Shown: positions 1-7,414 of the stretch, piece by piece
Numbering within the stretch: position 1 is the stretch's first letter
How the letters are laid out: each line of letters begins with the position of its first letter
DNA from: UBA8687 sp964564655
GTDB lineage: Bacteria; Nitrospinota; Nitrospinia; Nitrospinales; VA-1
DNA length: 17,555 bases
Assembly: GCA_964564655.1 (NCBI GenBank)
Contig: CAZMBO010000030.1
Span: 1-17,555, forward strand
Reading direction: 5' to 3'
The notes under the pieces: generated by a model
The model's input: only the letters and a program-made list of their open reading frames with translations
Told to the model about the DNA's origin: nothing
The model's database searches: none
Position numbers and translations under genes: made by a program

Positions 1-944
1 GTTGCTGAAAATTTGTGGCTACCATCCTGCTTTGAAACGAAATATAGGTTAGAAGTAGTAGCAGGATAGAGGGCAGCAATTATTGACTTTAGCCCTGGAT
101 TTGCAATTGGCCCCGGTGGCAAACCTTTATAACGGTAGGTGTTATAAGGGGAATCGATATTTAGGTCGCGTTTTCGTATATTGCCATCAAAAATATCTAT
201 TACATAGATTACGGTTGGATCTGTTTGCAGTAGCATATTCTTTTTTAATCGGTTATGAAAAACAGATGAGATTTGTTTCCGTTCAGAATCTTTACCTGTT
301 TCCTTTTCAATCAGTGAAGCAAGTGTTATGATTTCGTGGTAAGAAAACCCCAAATCTTCAGCTCTCTTAAGAAACTCTTGTTTCAATGCACGTTCCTTGA
401 AAGTTTCTACCATTTTATTTATGATTGCGGCTTCAGTAGTACGCTTTCCAAAATGATAGGTGTCAGGAAAAAGATAACCTTCAAGTGAACTTGTTGGGAT
501 TCCCTCCAACAACTCAACGTTTTTTGCTTCCTGTAAAAAAATATTTTTATCTGCGAGATCTTTTTCTTCCAATAAATTAGCTATTTCTGTGATGCGATAT
601 CCTTCTGGAATAGTGATAGAGTGTAAAACGGTTTTGCCAGATGTGATTCGTTGCAAAATTTCTGCAGGGAGCATAGAGGGTGAAATATAATATTCCCCAA
701 CTTTAATTAGTTTCTCCTTGTCTTGAATCAAGGCTATGGCTTGAAAAGCGTTGGCACTTCGGATGAGATTTTGGCGAAAGAGTTCCTGAGAAACTTGTTT
801 TAAAGTCATCCCAGACTTGACTTCAAAAACTTGGGGTTGAGTGTTATCACTCATTGGGAGGGAAGCCTTAAAGAAAAGCAAACCTACAACAATCAAAATG
901 ATTGCCAATGAACCCCAGAAACTTGAGATAAGGGTAGTGCGCAT
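1..944 (-). CDS. mltG: Endolytic murein transglycosylase MltG (YceG-like), C-terminus cut by window edge
   Basis: Reading the minus strand from the ATG at 944 gives an uninterrupted frame of 314 codons to the window edge. Residues 5-26 form one N-terminal membrane anchor (SSFWGSLAIILIVVGLLFF). The YceG domain follows, with EGYLFPDTY (155-163), LASLIEKETG (208-217, Glu213 aligning with the known catalytic Glu), SVFHNRL, LQTDPTVIY and GLPPGPIANPG near 274-284. By family knowledge MltG cleaves nascent glycan strands at the inner membrane and helps set chain length. E. coli MltG is 340 residues, so roughly 25 residues are missing off the edge. An in-frame TAG lies two codons upstream of the ATG, so no longer start is possible. 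It follows hisC by 20 nt and is probably the last or near-last gene of the reductase-yicC-gmk-hisC operon. The Shine-Dalgarno sequence is weak. Confidence 0.95.
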   Translation of the reverse strand, partial: MRTTLISSFWGSLAIILIVVGLLFFKASLPMSDNTQPQVFEVKSGMTLKQVSQELFRQNLIRSANAFQAIALIQDKEKLIKVGEYYISPSMLPAEILQRITSGKTVLHSITIPEGYRITEIANLLEEKDLADKNIFLQEAKNVELLEGIPTSSLEGYLFPDTYHFGKRTTEAAIINKMVETFKERALKQEFLKRAEDLGFSYHEIITLASLIEKETGKDSERKQISSVFHNRLKKNMLLQTDPTVIYVIDIFDGNIRKRDLNIDSPYNTYRYKGLPPGPIANPGLKSIIAALYPATTSNLYFVSKQDGSHKFSA

Positions 945-964
945 TTAACTAGATCAGTTGTTAA

Positions 965-2035
965 CTATTTAATTGCGTGTTTCAATCGTTTTAAAAATTG
1001 ATCGTTTTCTGCTTGTGTACCTATTGTAACACGCAGGCAGTTTTTTAACATTGGATGGGCGCCCAGATTTCTTACTAAAATATTGTTTTCCAATAGATTT
1101 CTAAATACCTTTTCTCCATTATCGGAAGTTTGAAACAAAATAAAATTTGCATCAGAGGGATACGCGGTAATGGATTTTATTTTAGTGAATTCTTCTAGCA
1201 ACCGAATTCGCTCGTCTTTAATCGAATCAATTTGTTTTTGCACCATGGAAAAATTTTGCAATAACTCTGCTGCGGCAATTTGTGATATTGAATTCGAATT
1301 ATAGGGAAGGCGGACTTTATTGATTTCATCGGCTAGGATACTCGGAAAAATTCCGTACCCAACTCGTAATCCTGCCAGACCTATTTTGGATAGACTTCTC
1401 AATATAACGAGATTGTTATGATTCTTCATTTGACTGAGGAAGGTTTGCCCTGAAAAATCATAGTAAGCTTCATCTAATACCACAATTCCTTCAAAGTTTT
1501 CGATAAGTTCTTGAATTTCGTTTTGGGAAAAACAATTTCCTGTTGGGTTGTTGGGATAGCTGATAAAAACAATACGGGTATGGCTTGCATTTAATTTATC
1601 AAGAATTGATTTTGTTTTAAAATTCCATTTGCTATTTAATGGAAAAGTTTGGATGGTTAGTCCCATCCCTTTTCCCATAACTGCGTACATGGCAAAGGTT
1701 GGCTCGGGAAAAGCTATTGTATCTCCTTCATCGCAAAAAACTTGCATTAAACACTGAATTAACTCATCAGATCCATTACCAATAACAATTTGTTCTGGGG
1801 ATATCTGAATACGACTTGAAATGACTTCTTTTAATATTTTGCAGTCAGGATCTGGATAGCGGTTTAATTCAAGTTTTTCCAGGCGCGTCTGGATTATTTT
1901 TTTTAGCTCAGGAGAGGTCGGGTAGGGGTTTTCGTTTGCGTGAAGTTTTATACCTTCTTCTACTGTTTCAACCTCATAGGCCTTGAGGTTTTTAACTTTA
2001 TTGCAGACCAAGTCCAAGAGATTGATTTGAGACAT
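965..2035 (-). CDS. hisC: Histidinol-phosphate aminotransferase
   Basis: A 356-residue fold-type I PLP enzyme, normal length for HisC, which converts imidazole-acetol phosphate plus glutamate to histidinol phosphate in histidine synthesis (cytoplasm). Visible landmarks: substrate-end motif HANENPYP (32-39), NRYPDPDC (58-65), PNNPTG (161-166), LDEAYYDF with Asp188 and Tyr191 for PLP, and RSLSKIGLAGLRVGYG with the Schiff-base Lys217 and phosphate-binding Arg224. The C-terminal R-N-LG-HPMLKNCLRVTIGT block is typical of HisC. The ATG at 2035 lies 5 nt after the gmk stop, so the two are likely cotranscribed and perhaps coupled. No other his gene is nearby, so the gene sits outside any his operon. 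Related class II aminotransferases acting on aromatic substrates look similar, but HisC is the best reading. Confidence 0.93.
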   Translation of the reverse strand: MSQINLLDLVCNKVKNLKAYEVETVEEGIKLHANENPYPTSPELKKIIQTRLEKLELNRYPDPDCKILKEVISSRIQISPEQIVIGNGSDELIQCLMQVFCDEGDTIAFPEPTFAMYAVMGKGMGLTIQTFPLNSKWNFKTKSILDKLNASHTRIVFISYPNNPTGNCFSQNEIQELIENFEGIVVLDEAYYDFSGQTFLSQMKNHNNLVILRSLSKIGLAGLRVGYGIFPSILADEINKVRLPYNSNSISQIAAAELLQNFSMVQKQIDSIKDERIRLLEEFTKIKSITAYPSDANFILFQTSDNGEKVFRNLLENNILVRNLGAHPMLKNCLRVTIGTQAENDQFLKRLKHAIK

Positions 2036-2040
2036 TATTA

Positions 2041-2655
2041 TTAACCCAGTAGTTCTTTGATATCTTCTGATGTGGGAATGTATCGGGTAACGCGCGACTT
2101 TTCAGCCCGAATAATAGAAAGGATGGACTCCACTGTTTCTTCCACTTCAAAATTGGTAATAACATAATCATGTTTTTTATAAACTTTGATTTCCTCTTTA
2201 CCAGTCTTAAGACGTCTTTCAATATCATCTTCAGTTTCTGTTCCTCTCTTCTTAAGTCGTTTCGCCATTTCTTCTATTGAAGGAGGAAGAATCATAATAT
2301 AAATGCCCTCGAAATTCATATTGCGAAGAGAGTTTACTCCTTGAATATCTAGTTCTAATAATATGTCAAAACCATTTTGGCGGTGTTTATCTATAGACTC
2401 AAAAGAAGTTCCATAATATTCCGTATGAACCTTGGCCCATTCCAAAAAATCATTATTGTTTTTTTTGGATTCGAATTCCTCCTTTGATATGAAAAAATAA
2501 TCAACTCCTTGGCGCTCACCCTTGCGAATTTTTCTTGTGGTGTGTGAAGTTGCTATTTTAAGGTTGGGGAGCCTTTGTTTTAATCGTTTGCACGTCGTGG
2601 TTTTCCCCGTACCTGACGGAGCAGAAATTATTATAGGTAGTCCTACTTTTTTCAT
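2041..2655 (-). CDS. gmk: Guanylate kinase
   Basis: A 204-residue P-loop kinase that phosphorylates GMP to GDP with ATP (cytoplasm). The P-loop SAPSGTGKTT is at residues 11-20. The GMP-binding block SHTTRKIRKGERQGVDYFF (37-55) carries the conserved T-R, R-GE and DY residues. LLELDIQG (about 99-106) and the lid with KRLKKRGTETEDDIERRL follow, as in bacterial Gmk. Length is ordinary. The ATG at 2655 has an AGGA-type ribosome site about 9 nt upstream. It lies 51 nt after yicC and 5 nt before hisC. The yicC-gmk order is a widely conserved pair. In many bacteria a small gene (rpoZ or remA) sits between or after them; none is seen here. Confidence 0.96.
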   Translation of the reverse strand: MKKVGLPIIISAPSGTGKTTTCKRLKQRLPNLKIATSHTTRKIRKGERQGVDYFFISKEEFESKKNNNDFLEWAKVHTEYYGTSFESIDKHRQNGFDILLELDIQGVNSLRNMNFEGIYIMILPPSIEEMAKRLKKRGTETEDDIERRLKTGKEEIKVYKKHDYVITNFEVEETVESILSIIRAEKSRVTRYIPTSEDIKELLG

Positions 2656-2706
2656 TTACTACGAATCCTGTTCTTGTTGAAATTAACCGTTTCATCAAAA
2701 GTCATT

Positions 2707-3588
2707 TTATTCAATATTCTGCACCTGTTCTCTGATTTTTTCGAGCTCACTTTTTATTTCAATTACTCTGTTAGAAATTTTTATGTTACTGGACTTTGAT
2801 CCTATCGTGTTGACTTCTCTATTAATTTCCTGAGTAATAAATTCCAGTTTCCGACCAATAGGCTCATTTGTATTAAAAAAATTTCTAAATTGGTTTAAGT
2901 GGCTTTTCAGGCGGGTTATTTCTTCAGTTATATCGCATCGATCAGCCAAAAGAGCAGTCTCTTGGGCAATACGTGTTTCATCCGATTCCATGCCTTCATT
3001 TAGGCTTTTTATTCTCTCTTTAAGTTTGTTCTGGTATTCCTTGACGACCTCCGGATGCCACGATTCAATTTCTGCAGCATGATTTTCTATAGCATCAATT
3101 CGTTGCTCTAGGTCTTTTTGCAGATTTATACCCTCTTCTTTTCTCATTTTTTGGAGAGAATCCAAGGCTTCTGTTGCTATATTTAGAATCAACTCATGAT
3201 TCGCTGGGTCAATGGCTAAAGGTTCTATTTTAACAATATCACGTATACCAACGACCGACTTCAGATCAATTTTGCCTTCCAGCTTCAAAGAATCTCGAAT
3301 TTGTTGTAAAGCCGTCACATATTGTGCGGCGAGTGGAAGATTGGGTTTGACTTCCCACTCACCTGTATTTTCATTAGAATTACCTATGCTAATGGAAAGG
3401 TTGATAGATCCTCGAGAACAGTACGACTTTATAAGTTTTTTTAAAGGTTGCTCCAAATCCATATGAGCTTTGGGGAGGCGAGTATTGATTTCGATAAAGC
3501 GATTATTTACCGATCTAATTTCTGCTAGATAGGTATAGTCATCTTTCTGGCATTCGGCTCGACCATATCCAGTCATACTGATGAGCAT
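2707..3588 (-). CDS. yicC: YicC/YloC family endoribonuclease
   Basis: A 293-residue protein with the diagnostic N-terminus SMTGYGRAE and the YicC N-terminal domain over about 1-155. The C-terminal DUF1732 block (about 208-293) contains ETALLADRCDITEEITRLKSH and EFITQEINREVNTIGSKS, which hold the acidic and basic residues typical of the family. YicC proteins are metal-dependent endoribonucleases implicated in RNA turnover, including of sRNAs in E. coli. The start ATG at 3588 gives the usual MLISMTGYGR opening; the internal ATG at 3576 would remove a conserved segment. It begins 6 nt after the siroheme reductase stop, so cotranscription is very likely, and it is followed by gmk as in many genomes. 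Confidence 0.93.
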   Translation of the reverse strand: MLISMTGYGRAECQKDDYTYLAEIRSVNNRFIEINTRLPKAHMDLEQPLKKLIKSYCSRGSINLSISIGNSNENTGEWEVKPNLPLAAQYVTALQQIRDSLKLEGKIDLKSVVGIRDIVKIEPLAIDPANHELILNIATEALDSLQKMRKEEGINLQKDLEQRIDAIENHAAEIESWHPEVVKEYQNKLKERIKSLNEGMESDETRIAQETALLADRCDITEEITRLKSHLNQFRNFFNTNEPIGRKLEFITQEINREVNTIGSKSSNIKISNRVIEIKSELEKIREQVQNIE

Positions 3589-3594
3589 TAACTC

Positions 3595-5973
3595 TTAAGC
3601 CTTTTCGATAGTCAGTTTGTAATGACCTTGTTGTTCGATCAGAGAGATAATCTTATGCCCATCATTTTTAATACTCTTAGGTACATTTTGGGATGGTTCT
3701 CCATCATCTAGCAATACTTCGAGTATACTTCCTGAAGCCATTGTTTCCAGTTTGATTTTTGTTTTAACGTAATTGAATGGACATTTGACGCCAAGAAGGT
3801 CGATGCTTGCCAAGGTATCTGAAGATCCGGAAGCTTTTTCTTTCGGGTCGTCACCTCCTACGCGTATTCGGAGTGATTTGTCTGACTGCATTTTTTCCTG
3901 AACTGCTTTACATTCCTCAACTAACAATCCTGCTTCAGATATCCACCAATCTGCGGTTTTTTCATCAGAGGCTTCTGGATATTTCTCAAAGTTGTCTATG
4001 AGTTTGGCATATTTTGCTGAAACTATTTCCATATCGATTACGAGAGATTGGAATTTTTTAAGACATTCCCAGTCATCGTTAAAGTCCATACCTTCTGTAA
4101 CGAGAAGAGCTCGAGCTGAAGCTATAACACTCCTGCGAGCATGGTCTCCTGCATCTTTTATGGATTGTTTTTCTAGAGAAAGTTTGCCCTGGAAATGAGC
4201 ACGCTCCGCTTCTGTAATTCGGTCGGTGATCATATCCGTTACGGCTCCGGCACATTCACCTTGGCCTCGGTCCTCTAAACTAAATTTTTCAGTTGAGCCA
4301 TAGTCAATATATGACTCAGGAGACAACTCAATGTCGGGCAAGTTCTTGAGTGGTTCAAGTAGTTCACGGAAATGGCCTTTACCCATCCGGTCAAAATATT
4401 CTCCAAAGGTTTCTTCCCCTTGTTTATTATTTTTGTAATCATTGATGCAACTTTTCATCGCTTCAGGCGCATTTTTGGCTGGGATTTTAATAACTGAAGT
4501 TCCAAATACTACTTTGTCTTCTGATACCCTACCTCCAAGTAAGATTTCGTAATGGGGAGTCAGAATGCCATTTAATTTTTTAGCACCGCCATGAAATCCA
4601 ATTGATGCAATATGGTGTTGACCGCAGGAATTGGGGCACCCACTTGCTTTAATGGAAATATGATCCAGATCCTTTGAAGTTTTAAATCCGTTTTCCATAT
4701 CTTTGTTCAAGCTATCGACCAACCCACGTGAAGCGGTGATGCCAAGGTTACAGGTTTCAGAACCTGGGCAACAAGTGATATCACGAATTTCCTCTGTACC
4801 CGCTTTATGAAGATCGATTTTCTTCAGTTCAGTAAATAGATTGCCAAAAGCATTTTCTTTGACCCAAGGAATCATGAGATTCTGATTGACGGTGGCGACG
4901 AGCTTACCGCCAGCAAAATTTTCAGCTATATTTGCTAAAGCCCTAGCTTGGAGAATAGAAAAATCGCCAAGAATTAATTTGATTTGTACATTGTGAAACC
5001 CCTTCTGCTTTTGGGCATCAATGTTTCGGCTTTTCCAAAGTTGAAACTCTGGGTCGTTATCACAATCTACTGATTGATATTCTGGTAGAAGGGGATCTTC
5101 CTCTTCATCTATTTGGATTGGAGCATAGGTATTTTTTTCTAAAGCTGCAAATTCTTCATTATAGAGCTCTTTAATTTTTTCCAGCCCCAGTTTGTCTAAC
5201 ACAAATTTGAAGCGAGCTTTATTGCGATTTTTCTTGTCGCCGTATTTGTCGAATACCGCTACTAGCGCTTCACACATTCTAAGTAGATGGTTCTCTGGTA
5301 TAAAATTGGTTAAAGGTAAAGCCGCATGTGGAAAGGAGCCGAGACCCCCACCAATCAGTGCACGGAAACCACGTACTTCTTTCCCATTTTCATTTCTGAT
5401 AACCGCTTTCAGGCCGATGTCATGGATCGGAGCTAGTCCACAGCCGCTACAACCACCAAAGCTGATTTTAAATTTCCGTGGAAGATTTTGTGTTAAATCC
5501 CTTCGTAATAGATATTTTGAAACTGCCATGGCATAGGGAGTAACGTCGAAAACCTCCGTGGAGCAGGTTCCTGCTTTGTGGCACGCAGTAACATTTCTGA
5601 CGGTATTGCCACACGCTTCGCGCGTAGTAATTCCTGCTTGAGCAAGGTCTTCGAGTCCCTGCGGGACATCGTTTATTTTGACGTAATGTAATTGGATGTC
5701 TTGCCGGGTCGTGATGTGTAAAACCCCATGCGAATATTTTTCGGCAAAGTCCGCCATGCATCGCATTTGTTCGCTGGTAATTTTCCCCGCAGGTAGTTTT
5801 GTACGAACCATTTGTTCGCCATCCTGCCTTTGTCCATAGATTCCCTGTTGAAGACGGAATCTTTTAAAGTCGTCATCGCCAACTTCGCCACGATTCAGAC
5901 GTTCGACTTCTGCTGCAAAGGTTTCGATTTCGCGTTTGACTTCTTCAGGAATATTTAACGTTTTTGCGTCCAT
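3595..5973 (-). CDS. Siroheme [4Fe-4S] nitrite/sulfite reductase fused to a C-terminal TusA-like domain
   Basis: A 792-residue protein. Residues about 45-130 hold the first ferredoxin-like half domain (QRQDGEQMVRTKLPAG, ITTRQDIQLHYV). NTVRNVTACHKAGT (about 123-136) and GGCSGCGLAPIHD follow. A second half domain precedes the siroheme/4Fe-4S site, made of CCPGSETC (Cys402 and Cys408) and SGCPNSC (Cys446 and Cys450). A helix-rich linker spans about 595-700. Residues about 723-792 are a TusA/SirA-like sulfur-carrier domain with CPFNYVKTK (Cys731, the usual CPxP Cys kept, second Pro replaced). It should reduce nitrite or sulfite by six electrons; the TusA part favours sulfur, but the substrate is not fixed by sequence. 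A TTG at 5985 could add four residues. I prefer the ATG at 5973 because GAGG lies 6 nt before it and overlaps that TTG. First gene of the yicC-gmk-hisC-mltG unit. Confidence 0.88.
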   Translation of the reverse strand: MDAKTLNIPEEVKREIETFAAEVERLNRGEVGDDDFKRFRLQQGIYGQRQDGEQMVRTKLPAGKITSEQMRCMADFAEKYSHGVLHITTRQDIQLHYVKINDVPQGLEDLAQAGITTREACGNTVRNVTACHKAGTCSTEVFDVTPYAMAVSKYLLRRDLTQNLPRKFKISFGGCSGCGLAPIHDIGLKAVIRNENGKEVRGFRALIGGGLGSFPHAALPLTNFIPENHLLRMCEALVAVFDKYGDKKNRNKARFKFVLDKLGLEKIKELYNEEFAALEKNTYAPIQIDEEEDPLLPEYQSVDCDNDPEFQLWKSRNIDAQKQKGFHNVQIKLILGDFSILQARALANIAENFAGGKLVATVNQNLMIPWVKENAFGNLFTELKKIDLHKAGTEEIRDITCCPGSETCNLGITASRGLVDSLNKDMENGFKTSKDLDHISIKASGCPNSCGQHHIASIGFHGGAKKLNGILTPHYEILLGGRVSEDKVVFGTSVIKIPAKNAPEAMKSCINDYKNNKQGEETFGEYFDRMGKGHFRELLEPLKNLPDIELSPESYIDYGSTEKFSLEDRGQGECAGAVTDMITDRITEAERAHFQGKLSLEKQSIKDAGDHARRSVIASARALLVTEGMDFNDDWECLKKFQSLVIDMEIVSAKYAKLIDNFEKYPEASDEKTADWWISEAGLLVEECKAVQEKMQSDKSLRIRVGGDDPKEKASGSSDTLASIDLLGVKCPFNYVKTKIKLETMASGSILEVLLDDGEPSQNVPKSIKNDGHKIISLIEQQGHYKLTIEKA

Positions 5974-5990
5974 TACTTGCCTCAATTTGC

Positions 5991-6022
5991 TCTATAATTA
6001 ATGGGGTTTAGGCCTAATTAAA
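5991..6022 (-). promoter_or_regulatory. Promoter-like element upstream of the siroheme reductase operon
   Basis: On the minus strand the order is TTTAATT (6022-6016), 19 nt containing AGGCCTAAACC, then TATAGA (5996-5991), then 17 nt to the ATG at 5973. The same parts with the same 19-nt and 17-nt distances occur before the gene starting at 12724. If TATAGA is a -10 box, the leader is only about 12 nt. The rest of the spacer up to 6240 shows no gene. It also contains the 10-bp palindrome TTAGGCCTAA (6008-6017), inside this element. Confidence 0.4.
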
Positions 6023-6202
6023 GGAGGAGTCTAATCTGGTAATTTCCTCGTATTGCGTGCCCCATTTCTAGTATATTTATATGACAATTTCAATATTTCA
6101 GATCTTTAGATGTAAAGGGGTGTCAAGTTGTCACTATTTTATAATAAAACCGCTCTAAAAAACAGTAGAATACCTGATTATGGGGAATTATTCTCCTATT
6201 TT

Positions 6203-6222
6203 GTCGAGCTTAGAACCTCGAC
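6203..6222. repeat. Perfect 6-bp inverted repeat upstream of the methyltransferase gene
   Basis: GTCGAG and CTCGAC form perfect arms around an 8-nt loop (CTTAGAAC). It lies 36 nt before the preferred GTG start at 6259. No T-run follows directly, so it does not read as an intrinsic terminator. An operator or a leader hairpin are both possible. Confidence 0.4.
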
Positions 6223-6258
6223 TAATTATTTGTATTTAAATTGGTGTTAGAGGGTTCT

Positions 6259-6975
6259 GTGGCCGCTATCTTGCTTCTTCAAATCAACTTTGCCTTATTT
6301 GCTACGATCTTTTTGTTTTGCCTTTTTAGAAGCTTTAATCTCAACATAATTCTTGTTGGTCTTACTTATTTACTACCCTTGGTCCCTTGGTGGTTGGGCA
6401 GTGCCCAGGCAGAACGTATTTTAATTGTTTCCTATTCCAACCTCATATTTGGAATCGTTGAGATTGTCTTTTTTACGCTGACCGAAAGACAGGCGGATGT
6501 AAAGTTTAATAAGGCTTATTTGCAACAACTTTTTGGTCATGTTCTACCAATCATCGCTGCCCTGATCGGCATGTCATTTGTTTCGCGAACAACCTTAATC
6601 CCGGTAGACATGTGGGAGTTACTTCTTATTGCTATCCTTTTTATCTTTGGGACGACTTTGCGAGTTTTAGCAATTTCCCAGCTTGGATTGCTGCGTTTTA
6701 AATTTAATATTGCCTTTCGCGAAAAGCAAACTCTTAAAACAGATCAACTACATAGCTATATGCGGCACCCTACTTATACAGGTATGATGATTGTAATCCT
6801 TGCCTATGCAGTTACGACTCATTCCTGGTCTGCAGGAATTATTGGGACATTTTTTGCCCTCTTCGGATTTCAATACCGCATTCATTTTGAAGAGCAAGCT
6901 TTAAAAGAGCAGTTTGGAAAAGATTATGAAAACTACCGTGCAAAAACTCCTATGTGGCTACCATTTTTAAATTAG
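6259..6975 (+). CDS. ICMT/PEMT-type membrane methyltransferase
   Basis: A protein of about 238 residues with five or more hydrophobic segments. It ends in the membrane methyltransferase signature: SYMRHPTYTGMM (about 166-177), a hydrophobic pair, RIHFEEQALKEQFGKDY (about 207-223) and a terminal WLPFLN. RHP and the EE/FG..Y pattern are the S-adenosylmethionine-binding features of isoprenylcysteine carboxyl methyltransferase-like proteins. Bacterial members are often of unknown substrate, so no reaction is assigned beyond probable SAM-dependent methylation at the membrane. The start is uncertain. GTG at 6259 has GAGGG 4 nt upstream; TTG at 6241 or GTG at 6244 would add up to six residues but have no ribosome site. 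It is a single gene, divergent from the reductase operon and convergent with the zinc operon, 40 nt away. Confidence 0.82.
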   Translation: MAAILLLQINFALFATIFLFCLFRSFNLNIILVGLTYLLPLVPWWLGSAQAERILIVSYSNLIFGIVEIVFFTLTERQADVKFNKAYLQQLFGHVLPIIAALIGMSFVSRTTLIPVDMWELLLIAILFIFGTTLRVLAISQLGLLRFKFNIAFREKQTLKTDQLHSYMRHPTYTGMMIVILAYAVTTHSWSAGIIGTFFALFGFQYRIHFEEQALKEQFGKDYENYRAKTPMWLPFLN

Positions 6976-7015
6976 AAATCAAAAATATTTTTCAGAAGTT
7001 AAGATAGAAGTTTAG

Positions 7016-7414
7016 TTATTGGCTGAAATCGAGAGTAGGAAAGTAAAGCGCTAGTGTGGCTAGTAATGCGATATATGCATAGCTTGCTAAATAAAACAGG
7101 GTAGGGTTTGCTTTCATGTTGTTCCATTTTGAATTTGGTGTCCGAATTATTTTTTGCACACGAAAATAATTAGCGATGGAAACAAGGACGGCAAAAACGA
7201 AAGGTTTATATTGGAATATTGTCATCAGGCCCGCGGCAGGGATAGCCGCAAGCATCATAGCGGGAACTTTGAGCCAACTATTTTGGGTGACATTATCCAG
7301 AACATTTAAAGCTGCTAGGTAGCAGACGAGATAATATAAGCCGGTCAATATCACCCAAATTAAAAGCGAAATAAAAGTTGTTCCACCCGGAATGTCATCT
7401 AAACCTAAGATCAT
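7016..7414 (-). CDS. Small membrane protein translationally coupled to the zinc transporter genes
   Basis: A 132-residue protein I do not recognise. It has about four membrane segments: residues 15-37, 47-66, 69-86 and 105-125. The short second loop is basic (RVQKIIRTPNSKWNNMK) and the C-terminus is acidic. There is no signal peptide and no Cys/His cluster that would suggest metal binding; the only cysteine (YLVCYLA) is in the first helix. Its ATG (7414-7412) overlaps the TGA of the znuB::CDF gene as ATGA, the usual sign of translational coupling. It is therefore probably made together with the zinc transporter. A role as an accessory or assembly subunit is inference from position alone. It is the last gene of that operon, convergent with the methyltransferase gene. 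Confidence 0.8.
   Translation of the reverse strand: MILGLDDIPGGTTFISLLIWVILTGLYYLVCYLAALNVLDNVTQNSWLKVPAMMLAAIPAAGLMTIFQYKPFVFAVLVSIANYFRVQKIIRTPNSKWNNMKANPTLFYLASYAYIALLATLALYFPTLDFSQ

Noticed and set aside
83..331. Open frame on the plus strand at the left edge
   Set aside because: It is antisense to mltG, whose conserved motifs lie on the minus strand through the same bases.
5974..5985. TTG at 5985 as the start of the siroheme reductase
   Set aside because: It would place the GAGG ribosome site inside the start region; the ATG at 5973 has that site at a proper 6-nt distance.
6020..6030. AAGGAGGAG on the plus strand, a strong ribosome-site match
   Set aside because: No ATG, GTG or TTG follows at a usable distance, and nothing coding is seen after it.
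6098..6126. TTGACA on the minus strand (6126-6121) as a -35 box
   Set aside because: No acceptable -10 hexamer at 16-18 nt; the downstream TATAGA element fits better.
6976..7015. Terminator between the convergent methyltransferase and small membrane protein genes
   Set aside because: No stable hairpin with a T-run is visible in the 40-nt gap.
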